Of a stretch of 64,000 nucleotides of DNA, positions 26,009-35,359 are shown in pieces; within the stretch, counting starts at the first letter, position 1; every line of letters begins with the position of its first letter. Origin of the DNA: Lachnospiraceae bacterium. Its GTDB lineage: Bacteria; Bacillota; Clostridia; Lachnospirales; Lachnospiraceae. The position numbers and the translations under genes were made by a program. The DNA lies in contig JAUNDD010000001.1 of the NCBI GenBank assembly GCA_030526245.1, positions 1 to 64,000 on the forward strand, written 5' to 3'. The notes beneath the pieces are model-generated. The model had not been told where the DNA came from. It made no database searches and saw nothing but the letters and a program-made list of their open reading frames with translations.

Positions 26009-26881
26009 TCATTCTATGAAGACGCCGCCCTCCTTCAAGATCCTCGCCAGGCACAGCGCTGCTTCCTTTGCTGCTTCATTCAGATCCATGTTTTCGTAGC
26101 GTACTGTTGTGGGAGCCATAGGCTCGACAATGACCGGACCGTCATAGCCCTTCTCATGAAAAGCTCTGACAATGGCCGTCGAATCGATCACACCCGTTTC
26201 ATTGGGCATTGCTCTTTCCTTAAAGATGAAATCCGATGTGGATTCGCCAACAAAAGCATCGTCTAAATGAAGATTTACAACGCGATCTATATTGTTTAAA
26301 AACAGATAAAGATCATTATTTCCACCACCGGATGTATGCCAGTGGATACAGTCAAACACAAATCCAATATCATGGCTGACACTGTCCGCCAAAGCCATCG
26401 CACCTGCCAGATTACAAATGAACGGGTAGCGGAAAGTATGGTTGATCGTAGGCAGTCCCTGATACTCTAATCCGTAACGGATCCCATTCTCTTTCATGAT
26501 ATGGTGGATCTTTTTAAGTCGATTATGATACCATTCAAAATTCTCAGAATAATCCCTGTCATCCGATCCTGGCCACAGATGATTGTACGCACTGTCACAA
26601 CCGGCGGCCTTGGCCCTTTCCAGCCATCTGGCCCACTGAGCCAACGCCTCCTCAAAGGTTGGATCATCAACCTTGAACATATCGCAGGGGGCCATCATCA
26701 AACCGAATCGCATCCCCATATCAGCCAGCCGTTTTCCCTGCTCTCTGGCGTTCTCCAGACTGCCGAAGGCATGAGCCGGAACCTCTATCCCCTGCCAGCC
26801 GGCTTTGTGGGCTGCTCCCAGAACCTCTTCGAATGAATACTTATTCATGCCCATGGTTCTCGGGTTCAAATTCATATACAT
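26009..26881 (-). CDS. TIM-barrel sugar isomerase/epimerase
   Basis: 290 residues of the xylose-isomerase-like AP-endonuclease 2 fold, as in tagatose 3-epimerase, hydroxypyruvate isomerase and IolE/IolI. Likely metal ligands are Glu in YGLEYQG (about 150), Asp/His in FDCIHWHTSGG (about 187-191), the region LHLDD (about 214) and Glu in VIVEPM (about 255). It is followed by the receptor gene and preceded by a class II aldolase and an FGGY kinase, so it probably supplies the ketose for the kinase. The exact sugar is unknown. Confidence 0.83.
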   Translation of the reverse strand: MYMNLNPRTMGMNKYSFEEVLGAAHKAGWQGIEVPAHAFGSLENAREQGKRLADMGMRFGLMMAPCDMFKVDDPTFEEALAQWARWLERAKAAGCDSAYNHLWPGSDDRDYSENFEWYHNRLKKIHHIMKENGIRYGLEYQGLPTINHTFRYPFICNLAGAMALADSVSHDIGFVFDCIHWHTSGGGNNDLYLFLNNIDRVVNLHLDDAFVGESTSDFIFKERAMPNETGVIDSTAIVRAFHEKGYDGPVIVEPMAPTTVRYENMDLNEAAKEAALCLARILKEGGVFIE

Positions 26882-26896
26882 ATTCGTTCTCCTGTA

Positions 26897-27535
26897 TTAC
26901 AGATCCAGCGGTCTTCCCATCAGACGGTAGATTTCCGGCTCCGGAATATCTTTCGTACCTCCGATGAGATTTGCATAGATCAGTTCTTTGCCAAGCTTCT
27001 CCGCCGAAACGATCCGCTGACAAGCCAGTGCCAGAGACGATCCGATACTTAACACACCATGATTGGCCATCAATACAAGATTTCGATGCAGCAGATACGG
27101 TCTTGCATTCTCAATGATCTCTTCGCTTCCCGGTCTTCCATAGGGTGTACAGGGAATATCATGATAATGGAACAGGATTTCCGGATGGCATTTAACCTCA
27201 ATACTCTTATTCGCCATAGCATAAGCCGTCAGTACCGGCGGGTGACAATGAATGCATGCATTCACACCCTCTTTTACCGTATACGCACCTTTATGCATGA
27301 TCGTTTCCGAGGAAGGACGACCTCCCCAGATCTGTTCTCCCTTTGCCAGGTCGATCACACAGATATTATCATGATTCAATGCCTTTTTACTGGTTCGGCC
27401 CGGAGTGATATACATCAGATCGCCTTCTCTGATTGAGAGATTACCTTCAAATGTATTGACAAGCTCCATCTCCTGCATTTCCGATCCGACACGCATAATC
27501 TCGTCCATGACTGCTGTATTAATTCTTTTGTCCAT
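26897..27535 (-). CDS. Class II aldolase/adducin family protein (fuculose-phosphate aldolase type)
   Basis: 212 residues, the size of FucA/AraD. Zinc ligands IHCHPP (His-x-His, about 97-99) and NHGVLS (third His, about 158) and the catalytic Glu in RPSSETIMHKG (about 78) are all present, so it should be active as a ketose 1-phosphate aldolase or a pentulose phosphate epimerase. GGGAGG for its ATG lies inside the end of the kinase gene, only 1 base separating the two genes. With the FGGY kinase and the isomerase it forms an isomerase-kinase-aldolase trio like those of fucose and rhamnose degradation. Confidence 0.9.
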   Translation of the reverse strand: MDKRINTAVMDEIMRVGSEMQEMELVNTFEGNLSIREGDLMYITPGRTSKKALNHDNICVIDLAKGEQIWGGRPSSETIMHKGAYTVKEGVNACIHCHPPVLTAYAMANKSIEVKCHPEILFHYHDIPCTPYGRPGSEEIIENARPYLLHRNLVLMANHGVLSIGSSLALACQRIVSAEKLGKELIYANLIGGTKDIPEPEIYRLMGRPLDL

Positions 27536-27536
27536 C

Positions 27537-29021
27537 TCAAAGCCTCCCGAAAAAACCTGATTTTGTAATATGTTTCATGCGATCCTGCCAATACAATGAC
27601 CGCCTGCTTTCATAAGTCTCCAACCTGCATGAAGCAAATGCCGCGCGCTCCAGCTCTTCCTTTGTTCCTATCGCCTTGGTTCCATACAATTGCAGAAGCA
27701 GATTTCCGCATGCCGATGCCCAGGGACTCCCGGCCACCACCGAAATACCTGCAGCATCTGCAAACATCTGAAGAAGCAGTTTATTCTGTACCCCTCCATT
27801 CAATGCCACGATCTGCTCATAATGCTTTCCTGTAATTCGTTCAAGCTCCCCGATATTCCAGGCCACGCAAAGTGCATAGCTTTCAAACAGACATCGGGCA
27901 ACCTGCTGCATCCCCGAAACCTCCGGCTGCCCCGTTTCGCGGCAATAATCGCTGATCGTTTTTAAAATATCCGTTTCAGATACCCGAAAACGGTCATCGC
28001 TGACATTAATAAAAGAGAAATTCTGTGGAGCTGACTTTACAGCTTCGCATACCATCTCATAATTCAGATCCGGTATGTCCTGGCGCCATCTTTCCATGCA
28101 TCGTTCCAGGATCCAGAAGCCCGGAACATCCTTACAAAGAGAATAGGTTTGAAAAGCACCGCGCATGTTTTTAAATCCACTTTGAAAACTGGATTCATTT
28201 ACAACAGGCTCTTTCACCCTGGCGCCCAGCACAAAGGAAGTACCCATGCTCACAAATGCTTTATTCTCATTCAGATCCGGTATGGCCAGCAAAGCCGCTT
28301 CCGTATCATGCCCGGCCACTGTAATCACCGGTAATCCTGCTATTCCTTCCACCGTTGAAAAGGATGATTTTATTCTGCCTCGAGCCTCTCCAGGCTCACA
28401 TAACAACATGAACAGCCTGTCCGGTATACCCAGCTCACGAAATACCTTTCTGTTCCAGTCCTGCCCATCCTTCTCGAGCATGTACAGCACAGAAGCAATC
28501 GTCCGCTCTGCACACATTTCTCCTGTCAGGAGATACTCCAGAAGGTTCGGCAGCGGCAGAAGTCTTTCCCCTTCTTCAATATTGGGAGAAGCTTCCAGGA
28601 CATCCTGCAGCAGGTGCAGCAGTCCTCTTGTTTTGATGGGAACATTCCCCATCTCACAATACATTTCCCAATCCGAATAATGCTCATGAAGATGGTCCAT
28701 GATCCCATCGATTCTGCGATCTCTGTAATGATGCGGCAGCAGAAGCAACCGACCTGCTTTATCCAGCACACCATAGCCGTTTCCAAAGGTATCAATGCCA
28801 AGCGAAATCAGCTGAAATCTTTCCGCAAACCTTTCGAGTCCTTCCCGAATCGCACGAAGCATTGTCTCAATATCCACATAATCACGCCCGTCTTTCACTA
28901 ACGGATAATGACGAACCGAATATGTATCCCTCACCTTTAATTCCCGACCATCCCAGCCGGCCGCCACCAGCTTTATGCCTGTGGCCCCAATATCTGCCGC
29001 CACATACACAGATTCTTTCAT
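27537..29021 (-). CDS. FGGY-family carbohydrate kinase
   Basis: 494 residues with the FGGY two-domain ATPase fold, nearest by look to rhamnulokinase/fuculokinase/gluconokinase relatives. N-terminal phosphate loop AADIGATGIKLV; GIDTFGNGYGVLD (about 75-87, with the catalytic Asp expected in this stretch); AGHDTEAALLAIP (about 238-250); C-terminal adenosine motif ALNGGVQNKLLLQMFADAAG. It would phosphorylate a ketose or related substrate. It starts 4 bases after the livF2 stop codon with GGAGG, so transporter and kinase are translated from one mRNA. Confidence 0.9.
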   Translation of the reverse strand: MKESVYVAADIGATGIKLVAAGWDGRELKVRDTYSVRHYPLVKDGRDYVDIETMLRAIREGLERFAERFQLISLGIDTFGNGYGVLDKAGRLLLLPHHYRDRRIDGIMDHLHEHYSDWEMYCEMGNVPIKTRGLLHLLQDVLEASPNIEEGERLLPLPNLLEYLLTGEMCAERTIASVLYMLEKDGQDWNRKVFRELGIPDRLFMLLCEPGEARGRIKSSFSTVEGIAGLPVITVAGHDTEAALLAIPDLNENKAFVSMGTSFVLGARVKEPVVNESSFQSGFKNMRGAFQTYSLCKDVPGFWILERCMERWRQDIPDLNYEMVCEAVKSAPQNFSFINVSDDRFRVSETDILKTISDYCRETGQPEVSGMQQVARCLFESYALCVAWNIGELERITGKHYEQIVALNGGVQNKLLLQMFADAAGISVVAGSPWASACGNLLLQLYGTKAIGTKEELERAAFASCRLETYESRRSLYWQDRMKHITKSGFFGRL

Positions 29022-29024
29022 TAC

Positions 29025-29750
29025 TCAGCCTCCGAGATAAGCTCTCTGTACTTCCGTATTGGTCAGCAGCTCATCGCCACGGCCTTCAATAACCACTTCA
29101 CCATTCTGTACTACAAACGCGTAATCACACATAGCCAGCGTATCCGTAGCATTCTGTTCAACGATAATGATGGTAATGCCCGTTTTGGCAATACTCTTGA
29201 TAAACTCGAAAATCTCCTGAACCAGTTTAGGCATCAGACCAAGTGACGGCTCATCCAGGATCAGAAGCTGCGGATCCGACATCAGGCTTCTGGCAATAGC
29301 CACCATCTGCTGTTCACCGCCCGAAAGTGTTCCGGCAATCTGTTTCTTTCTTTCTTCAACTCTGGGGAACAGTTTGTAGACCTTATCCAGGCGTTCCTTG
29401 ATCTTCTTTTTATCCTTTTCCAGATAAGCTCCCATCAGAAGATTATCCTCTACTGTCATGCCGGCAAAAAGCATACGGCCTTCCGGAACCATTGAGATTC
29501 CCTTCGGTACCAGCTTATGGGAAGGAACTCCGGTAATATCCTCTCCCCTATAGTAGACCTTTCCACCCATGGGCTTGATCGTACCGGTAATGGCACGCAG
29601 TGTAGTGGACTTGCCTACACCATTGGAACCAAGGATCGCAAGGATCTCGCCCTCTTTCGCAGTAAAGGAAATGCCATTCAGGACATTCATCCCGTTATAA
29701 CCCGCTTCAAGATCTTTGACCTCAAGAATAATCTCTTTCTTATTCTCCAT
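29025..29750 (-). CDS. livF: ABC transporter ATPase, LivF type (system 2)
   Basis: 241 residues from the ATG at 29750; it overlaps livG2 by 11 bases. Walker A GSNGVGKST, signature LSGGEQQMV, Walker B LLILDEPSLGLMP. It is clearly LivF-like but lies upstream of an FGGY kinase gene in the same operon. An upstream in-frame start at 29780 would lengthen the overlap and has no better site. Confidence 0.93.
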   Translation of the reverse strand: MENKKEIILEVKDLEAGYNGMNVLNGISFTAKEGEILAILGSNGVGKSTTLRAITGTIKPMGGKVYYRGEDITGVPSHKLVPKGISMVPEGRMLFAGMTVEDNLLMGAYLEKDKKKIKERLDKVYKLFPRVEERKKQIAGTLSGGEQQMVAIARSLMSDPQLLILDEPSLGLMPKLVQEIFEFIKSIAKTGITIIIVEQNATDTLAMCDYAFVVQNGEVVIEGRGDELLTNTEVQRAYLGG

Positions 29751-30474
29751 CCTTCTTCGAACCTCCTCCCAGATAAGCACTGATAACTTCCGGATTTGAA
29801 GTTACTTCCTCCGGAGTACCAATGGCCAGTAGCTTACCGGATACCAGCACCACGACTCGACGAGATACACGCATGACTACATCCATGTTGTGCTCAATCG
29901 TCAGGATCGCAACGCCTCTCTTATTGATCTTATGGATCAGTTCCACCGCTTCCTTACGTTCGGTCGCAGTCAGACCGGCCATGGTTTCATCCAGGAGCAA
30001 AAGCTTCGGATCGGTCGCCATTGCCCGCGCAATTTCAAGTCTCTTCTTCTGCGGAACATTCAGTTTGCTCGCCAGCATGTCTCGCATATCACTGATGCCG
30101 CACAATTCAAGGATCTCATCCACATGAGCCAGGGCCTCTTCCATGTCGTTTCTCTTGCAAAGCGCACCGACAAGAACATTTTCAAATACCTTCAGTTCAT
30201 TCAGAGACTGAGGAATCTGGAAGGTTCTTCCAATTCCCAGCTTACAGATGTCATAGGGCTTCATCTTTGTGATATCTTTACCATCAAAAATGACGCTGCC
30301 TTCTGTTAAAGGATGAGCTCCGCTGATCGAGTTGAACAACGTTGTTTTTCCTGCGCCATTCGGACCTACGACACCAACGATTTCTCCTTCTTCGACATCA
30401 AAACTCACATTCTCGTTTGCGACCAGACCGCCAAAGCGCTTTGTAGCATTCCTTATTTCAAGTATCTTTCCCAT
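29740..30474 (-). CDS. livG: ABC transporter ATPase, LivG type (system 2)
   Basis: 244 residues with Walker [10 protein letters not shown], LivG-like signature NVPQKKRLEIARAM (non-canonical, usual for this clade to deviate here) and Walker B LLLLDETMAGLT. It lacks the extra ~35 residues seen in LivG of system 1. GGAGGCGGATT precedes the ATG. Note Thr in the Walker B-following segment (DETMAG instead of DEPxAG). Confidence 0.92.
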   Translation of the reverse strand: MGKILEIRNATKRFGGLVANENVSFDVEEGEIVGVVGPNGAGKTTLFNSISGAHPLTEGSVIFDGKDITKMKPYDICKLGIGRTFQIPQSLNELKVFENVLVGALCKRNDMEEALAHVDEILELCGISDMRDMLASKLNVPQKKRLEIARAMATDPKLLLLDETMAGLTATERKEAVELIHKINKRGVAILTIEHNMDVVMRVSRRVVVLVSGKLLAIGTPEEVTSNPEVISAYLGGGSKKDGE

Positions 30475-30484
30475 AATCCGCCTC

Positions 30485-31465
30485 CTATGCCTTCTTCTTT
30501 TCGCCGGACTTTTCTTTTCTGAACAGAGACAAAATACCGCCCGGAATGAAGAGTACGATAAGAATTACAAGCACTCCATAAAGGATCAGGTCCAGGCCAC
30601 CGAACATTCCAAGATATACTCGGGAATATTCAGAAATCGTCTGCAGAACGATTGCACCAAGGATCGCTCCCTCAACCGTTCCAACACCACCCATAACAGC
30701 CGTAAGTACGATCATCATAGAGATGTTAAGTGTCATCAGTACCGACGGATCAATGTAGAGAACAAACTGTGCATAAAGGCTTCCGCCGATACTTACGATA
30801 GCTGCACTGAGCATATATGCACGATTCTTATACTTGGCTGCATTGATGCCAACACTCTCTGCTGCCATCTCATTACCCTTGATCGTTCTCAGGTAATAGA
30901 AAAACTTGGACTTATCCAGCAGTTTGATCAGAACCAGGATCAGCACTACAAAGATCAGATACACGTAGTAGTATTTCAGCGGCTGCTTGAACTGCATGTA
31001 TAAGTATTCATTCACATTTTTGGCTCTAATAAAAATACCGGTCGCTCCGCCAACCCATTTCCAGTTGATAAAAATGATGCGGGCACATTCCGCCAGTGCC
31101 ATGGTGGAAATAGCAAACACATGACCCTTCAGACGAAGCAGCGGCTTACCAACAATAAAAGCTACACAAGCTGAGATCAAAGCGCCTACCCAAATGGAAA
31201 CCCACGGCGGGATCTTCCAATACTGGCACATAACTGCTACCGTATAAGCACCGATACCGAAATACATGCTGTGACCATTGGAAACCTGGCCGCAGTAACC
31301 ACCGATTACGTTCCAGCCCATACCTACGATGGACCAGATCTCAATCAGTGTCAGAAGGTTCCACACAAAGGGAATTCTCACCACCTGAGGAAAGAGCATT
31401 GCAAACGCAAGACAGGCAAGCAAGCCAATAAACCATTTCTTATTATTAACAATCTGCTTTTTCAT
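30485..31465 (-). CDS. livM: ABC transporter permease, LivM type (system 2)
   Basis: 326 residues from the ATG at 31465 (TTGGAGGTAAGTAAG upstream). About nine hydrophobic helices; family landmarks GYCGQVSNGHSMYFGIGAY, LKGHVFAISTMALAE and the ATPase-contact loop TIKGNEMAAESVGIN. It starts 1 base after the livH2 stop codon. Gene order H-M-G-F is that of standard liv operons. Confidence 0.92.
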   Translation of the reverse strand: MKKQIVNNKKWFIGLLACLAFAMLFPQVVRIPFVWNLLTLIEIWSIVGMGWNVIGGYCGQVSNGHSMYFGIGAYTVAVMCQYWKIPPWVSIWVGALISACVAFIVGKPLLRLKGHVFAISTMALAECARIIFINWKWVGGATGIFIRAKNVNEYLYMQFKQPLKYYYVYLIFVVLILVLIKLLDKSKFFYYLRTIKGNEMAAESVGINAAKYKNRAYMLSAAIVSIGGSLYAQFVLYIDPSVLMTLNISMMIVLTAVMGGVGTVEGAILGAIVLQTISEYSRVYLGMFGGLDLILYGVLVILIVLFIPGGILSLFRKEKSGEKKKA

Positions 31466-31466
31466 C

Positions 31467-32327
31467 TTACTTACCTCCAAACAATCCCTTGGGTTTAAAC
31501 TGTACGATCAGAAGGAATGCTACACAGATACCAACGTATTTGAAAGATGGACTGAAGTATACGCCCGTGAGAGAGTCTGCCAATCCCATGATCAGACCGC
31601 CAACCAGCGCGCCCGGGATGCTTCCGAAGCCGCCCATAACAACAGCGATGAAACCAAACAGCTGGAAGTTTGCACCTACATTCGGATAAATGTAGTAGTA
31701 ATACGTAAGTGCACAGCCTGCTGCTCCTGCAATGGCTGCGGAAAGACCAAATGCCAATGCATATGCCTTTTCAGAGTCGATACCCACCAGACCTGCCGCC
31801 GTCTTGTTCATGGATGTTGCCCGAATGGCTTTACCAATTCTGGTCTTATTCAGGAACCAGAACATGAAGCCGGCAACACATACCGAAATCACAAACGGAA
31901 CCAGCTTGTTCTTTGCAATGATCACAACACCCAGATCGATCGTTCCATCAATAGCCACATTCTGGACCAGTCGGAAATCTCCCTTGAAGCACAGCAGAGC
32001 CAGATTGATCAGAACCATACTAAGTGCAAATGTGATCAGTCGCTGTCCCAGAACCGGGCCTTTGAGTGCTCGTGCAATGATCACCTTGTAGATAAAGAAG
32101 CCGATAATAAACATGACCACCATACAGATCGGCAGTGACACGATCGGATCGAGCCCCAAATACAGATTTAAGTAGTACGCCGTGAACATGGCGATCATCA
32201 GGAACTCGCCCTGCGAGAAGCTAAGAATACCCATCACGCCCCACACCAGTGCAATACCCATGGCAACCAGGGCTAGAGACGAACCGTTGATGATACCCTC
32301 GTAAACGGTCTGAAGAAACATACTCAT
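31467..32327 (-). CDS. livH: ABC transporter permease, LivH type (system 2)
   Basis: 286 residues from the ATG at 32327, preceded by GGAAGGG; a TTG two codons earlier is in frame. Hydrophobic throughout, with LALVAMGIALVWGVMGILSFSQGE at the N-terminus and the loop ATSMNKTAAGLVGI. First gene of the second Liv-type importer. The upstream gap carries the CCAACA elements described at 32394-32430. Confidence 0.93.
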   Translation of the reverse strand: MSMFLQTVYEGIINGSSLALVAMGIALVWGVMGILSFSQGEFLMIAMFTAYYLNLYLGLDPIVSLPICMVVMFIIGFFIYKVIIARALKGPVLGQRLITFALSMVLINLALLCFKGDFRLVQNVAIDGTIDLGVVIIAKNKLVPFVISVCVAGFMFWFLNKTRIGKAIRATSMNKTAAGLVGIDSEKAYALAFGLSAAIAGAAGCALTYYYYIYPNVGANFQLFGFIAVVMGGFGSIPGALVGGLIMGLADSLTGVYFSPSFKYVGICVAFLLIVQFKPKGLFGGK

Positions 32328-32393
32328 TAGCAAATCCCTTCCTTTCTTTTTTATTTGATTTTACCATGAAAATTCGTGTTTCGCAAGTTATTT

Positions 32394-32440
32394 TGTTGGT
32401 TTCCAACATTTTCTAAAGTTTTTGCCAACATCATAGTATA
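32394..32440 (-). promoter_or_regulatory. CCAACA operator-like sites and -10 box before livH2
   Basis: TGTTGG-TTT-CCAACA (32394-32408) is a 6-bp dyad; another CCAACA is at 32425-32430, 22 bases on, two helical turns. The minus-strand TATACT (32435-32440) could be a -10 box with no clear -35. Related TTTCCAACATTTAT strings occur at 36313-36326 and, as TTTTCAACATTTAT, at 38623-38636. Confidence 0.45.
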
Positions 32441-32469
32441 ATTTTTGTTTGTTTTTTCTTTGTTTAAAC

Positions 32470-33255
32470 TCAATCCGACTTTACATCTGTTTGTTTCGGA
32501 TACCGGACCGTTATCCGGTATTTTTCGAAGATCTCCATCCATTCCCTGTCCGGTTCCCGGTCGGTGATCACCATATCAACCGCTTCCAGTCCGCCCAGTC
32601 TCGAAAAGGCTGTATTACCAAATTTGGTATGATCCAGCATGAGAATAACCTGTCTGCCACGTTCGATCAGGCAGCGTTTCACCTCTATTTCCGATTCATG
32701 AGAATCATAAATTCCTCCATCCCATCCAAGACCTTTGCAGCTGATCAACACAAGATCCATGTGATAATTCTGCAGCATACTGCGAGCCTGACCACGCTGC
32801 ATGGAATAAGACTGCCGGTTAACATATCCTCCTGTGGACAAAAGCTTGAATTTTGTGTCTGCCATTTCAATGATTGCTTTTGCAGAATTGGTTAATACCA
32901 ACACGTCGCTGCGTTCTCTGATCTCATGCAGAAATTTCACAGCCGTAGAACTGGCATCACAGCCGACACAGGCCCCCATCGGAATCAGATCTGCCGCCAG
33001 CTTTGCGATGATCTCTTTACTCTCCACATTCGTCTGTTCCCGCAGACAAAAACTGATCTTCTCCTGTATGACTTCCTCTTTAAGGATGGCCCCTCCATGA
33101 ATCCTGGTAAGAATCCCTTCCTTTTCCAGTTTTTCCAAGTCACGTCGAATCGTTTCCGGTGTCACCTCCATTTCTCGGCTTAACTCGGTGACTATAACCC
33201 GCTTATTTCTTCGAAGTACTTGTCGAATCACTTCCAGTCGATTCCTCTGTTCCAT
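32470..33255 (-). CDS. DeoR-family regulator 2
   Basis: 261 residues from the ATG at 33255 (GAGAGG upstream; a GTG two codons earlier is in frame). Helix-turn-helix RLEVIRQVLRRNKRVIVTELSREMEVTPETIRRDLEKLE in order (about 5-43), wing IHGGAIL, and a sensor domain with GCDASSTAVKF and LDHTKFGNTAF. Close paralogue of DeoR 1. It is encoded 22 bases after the PfkB kinase gene and just upstream of livH2, at the junction of the two halves of the catabolic region. Confidence 0.92.
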   Translation of the reverse strand: MEQRNRLEVIRQVLRRNKRVIVTELSREMEVTPETIRRDLEKLEKEGILTRIHGGAILKEEVIQEKISFCLREQTNVESKEIIAKLAADLIPMGACVGCDASSTAVKFLHEIRERSDVLVLTNSAKAIIEMADTKFKLLSTGGYVNRQSYSMQRGQARSMLQNYHMDLVLISCKGLGWDGGIYDSHESEIEVKRCLIERGRQVILMLDHTKFGNTAFSRLGGLEAVDMVITDREPDREWMEIFEKYRITVRYPKQTDVKSD

Positions 33256-33277
33256 AAGCACCTCTCTAACATTGTTT

Positions 33278-34246
33278 CTATTCCTGCACAGCTTTCAAAT
33301 AGGCTTCAAAACGCTTCTCCACCTGTGCACGGTTCTTCACACCATCGGTAGCACCAACCTCTTCCACCGCAATGGATGCAACACAGTTTGCCATTTGTGC
33401 ACACTCTTTCAGGCTCTTTCCTTCCAGCAGTCCGCTGATAAAGCCCGCGGCAAAATTATCACCAGCTCCGGTCGTATCAATACAATTCGAATGCGGATAT
33501 CCCGGAACCACAAAGCTTTCCTCTGCATTTTTCACAAGGCATCCCTTTTTTCCAATCTTCAGGAGTACATTCTTAACCCCCAGAGACAGCAATACATCTG
33601 CGATTGCCTCCGGATCATCCTGCCCGGTGATCTCCTTTGCCTCATCATAATTCGGGAAGAAATAATCCACATAAGACAGTGCTTTTCGGATGTCTTCCAG
33701 TGTTTCTCCCTTCTTTGCTCCGACGATATCGGCGCAGATGATCATTCCCTGAGATTTTGCCTTTTCAAAAAGCGGAATCATCAGTCGTTCATCCAGCTGC
33801 GGATTATTGAAAATGCTGGCAAAACACAGAATTTTTGCATCCTTCACAGCGTCCAGATCTACATCCTCCGGCTCGAAGGTCCAGATACTGCCGCTGCGGT
33901 TATTGATAAAGGTTCTCTCACCATCTTCCCCGATCAGGCCAATGTTTATGCCGGTGATCTTATCCTTATCCAGCTTAATATGAGAAGTGTCTATTCCGTT
34001 CTTCTCACAATGCTCCAGAATCATCGAACCGATCATATCATCGCCAAAACAGCTGATCAGCTTCACCGGATGTCCCATTCTGGTAATGATCGTTGCCTCA
34101 TTAATGGCATCTCCTCCAACAGACCAGACCATCTTCTGCGCAGGAAAGGATGCCACATCCAAAAGAGTGCGGTTCACAGGGAAAACCTGCAGATCCATAT
34201 GCGCAGCTCCTACGATCACGATCCCATTTTTACTATTCTCGCTCAT
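33278..34246 (-). CDS. PfkB-family carbohydrate kinase 1
   Basis: 322 residues from the ATG at 34246 (GAGGG upstream). Ribokinase fold: N-terminal IVGAAHMDLQVFPV, WSVGGDAINEATIITRMG (the GGDxxN sugar-binding motif, about 41-58) and DTTGAGDNFAAGFISGL (catalytic Asp and anion hole, about 255-271). It would phosphorylate a ketose or keto-sugar acid. A terminator precedes it after the aldo/keto reductase gene, so it may be transcribed with DeoR 2 as a pair. Confidence 0.9.
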   Translation of the reverse strand: MSENSKNGIVIVGAAHMDLQVFPVNRTLLDVASFPAQKMVWSVGGDAINEATIITRMGHPVKLISCFGDDMIGSMILEHCEKNGIDTSHIKLDKDKITGINIGLIGEDGERTFINNRSGSIWTFEPEDVDLDAVKDAKILCFASIFNNPQLDERLMIPLFEKAKSQGMIICADIVGAKKGETLEDIRKALSYVDYFFPNYDEAKEITGQDDPEAIADVLLSLGVKNVLLKIGKKGCLVKNAEESFVVPGYPHSNCIDTTGAGDNFAAGFISGLLEGKSLKECAQMANCVASIAVEEVGATDGVKNRAQVEKRFEAYLKAVQE

Positions 34247-34270
34247 ATCCAACCCTCTTTATCCTTCTAA

Positions 34271-34297
34271 GAAAGGGCTGTCTAAAACAGCCCTTTC
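34271..34297 (-). terminator. Terminator between the aldo/keto reductase and PfkB genes
   Basis: GAAAGGGCTGT/ACAGCCCTTTC perfect 11-bp stem with a 5-base loop, about 45 bases after the reductase stop codon. Confidence 0.8.
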
Positions 34298-34340
34298 TTC
34301 CCTCATTCATCATCCCATTCAACAAAAGATATGGAGTATT

Positions 34341-35321
34341 CTACTTGTCGAGAGCTTCCGCCATCTCCCGGATCAAAGCAACATCTTCAGCACTCATCTC
34401 GATCTGAGTACACTTCACATTTTTGCTCAGGTGATCTGTCGTTGTAGATCCGCTGAGCAGCAGAACCTTTTCATCCTGTGCCAGAATCCATGCCATACAG
34501 ATATCTGCGATTGCGCAATCATATTTCTCCGTAAGTGGCTTCAGCTCATCCAGGAAATCAAATACACGCGGCATATTTTCCGGCTGGAACCACTTCTTCG
34601 GAATCTGTGCACCAACCGGTTTGTAATCTCTCGGAAGAGCACCGCTCAGCAGCCCCATCTCCAACGGAGAATAAGCCTGCAGCGCCACACCATGTTCCTT
34701 GCAGATTGGAAGCAGAGTCTCCTCGATACCTCTGTCCAGCACCGAATACTTCGCCTGCACGATATCCAGGCTGCCCCATTTCAGATACTCCTCCACCTGC
34801 TCCGGTGTCACATTCGCCGCACCGATCGCACGGATCTTGCCCTGTGCCTTCAGTTCATTGAGCACGTCCATCGTCTCCTCGATTGGAGTAAAGAAGGGCT
34901 CAACCGACTGCCAGTGGGACATATAAATATCAATGTAATCTACACCCAGCCGCTCCAGAGACTTATCCACCTCATCCAGGATCGATTCCTTTGAAAGATT
35001 CCAGTAGAGCTGGCGTCCATTTACCTTGTTGAAAAGAGAACCCTCTCTGTCCCATACTACACCAAATTTGGTGGTAATGGCTACATCTTCACGGTTCATC
35101 CCCTTCAGCGCTTCACCGATGATACACTCGCTGTTTCCGAAGTTATAGCCCGGTGCTGTATCGATCAGGTTTACGCCCAGAGACGGTGCTGCCTGAATTG
35201 CTGCAATCGAAGTTGCCTTATCCTTATCTCCGCCCCAGGCCGAACCACCTCCAATGGCCCAGGCTCCCAGACCCATCTTAGAGATCGGCTTGTCCAGTGA
35301 TCCGATTTTTACTGTCTTCAT
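34341..35321 (-). CDS. Aldo/keto reductase
   Basis: 326 residues, NADPH-dependent carbonyl reductase of the (beta/alpha)8 type. The catalytic tetrad is visible: Asp and Tyr in LIDTAPGYNFGN (about 52-63), Lys in TTKFG (about 84-88) and His in YMSHWQSV (about 131-138). The coenzyme-binding end LSGSTTTDHLSKNV is conserved. It follows the second FBP-aldolase family gene by about 40 bases; it could reduce the aldehyde released by the aldolase or oxidise an entering sugar. Confidence 0.92.
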   Translation of the reverse strand: MKTVKIGSLDKPISKMGLGAWAIGGGSAWGGDKDKATSIAAIQAAPSLGVNLIDTAPGYNFGNSECIIGEALKGMNREDVAITTKFGVVWDREGSLFNKVNGRQLYWNLSKESILDEVDKSLERLGVDYIDIYMSHWQSVEPFFTPIEETMDVLNELKAQGKIRAIGAANVTPEQVEEYLKWGSLDIVQAKYSVLDRGIEETLLPICKEHGVALQAYSPLEMGLLSGALPRDYKPVGAQIPKKWFQPENMPRVFDFLDELKPLTEKYDCAIADICMAWILAQDEKVLLLSGSTTTDHLSKNVKCTQIEMSAEDVALIREMAEALDK

Positions 35322-35359
35322 GTTTCATTCTCCCTTCAATGTCAGGATGTTTCAATATC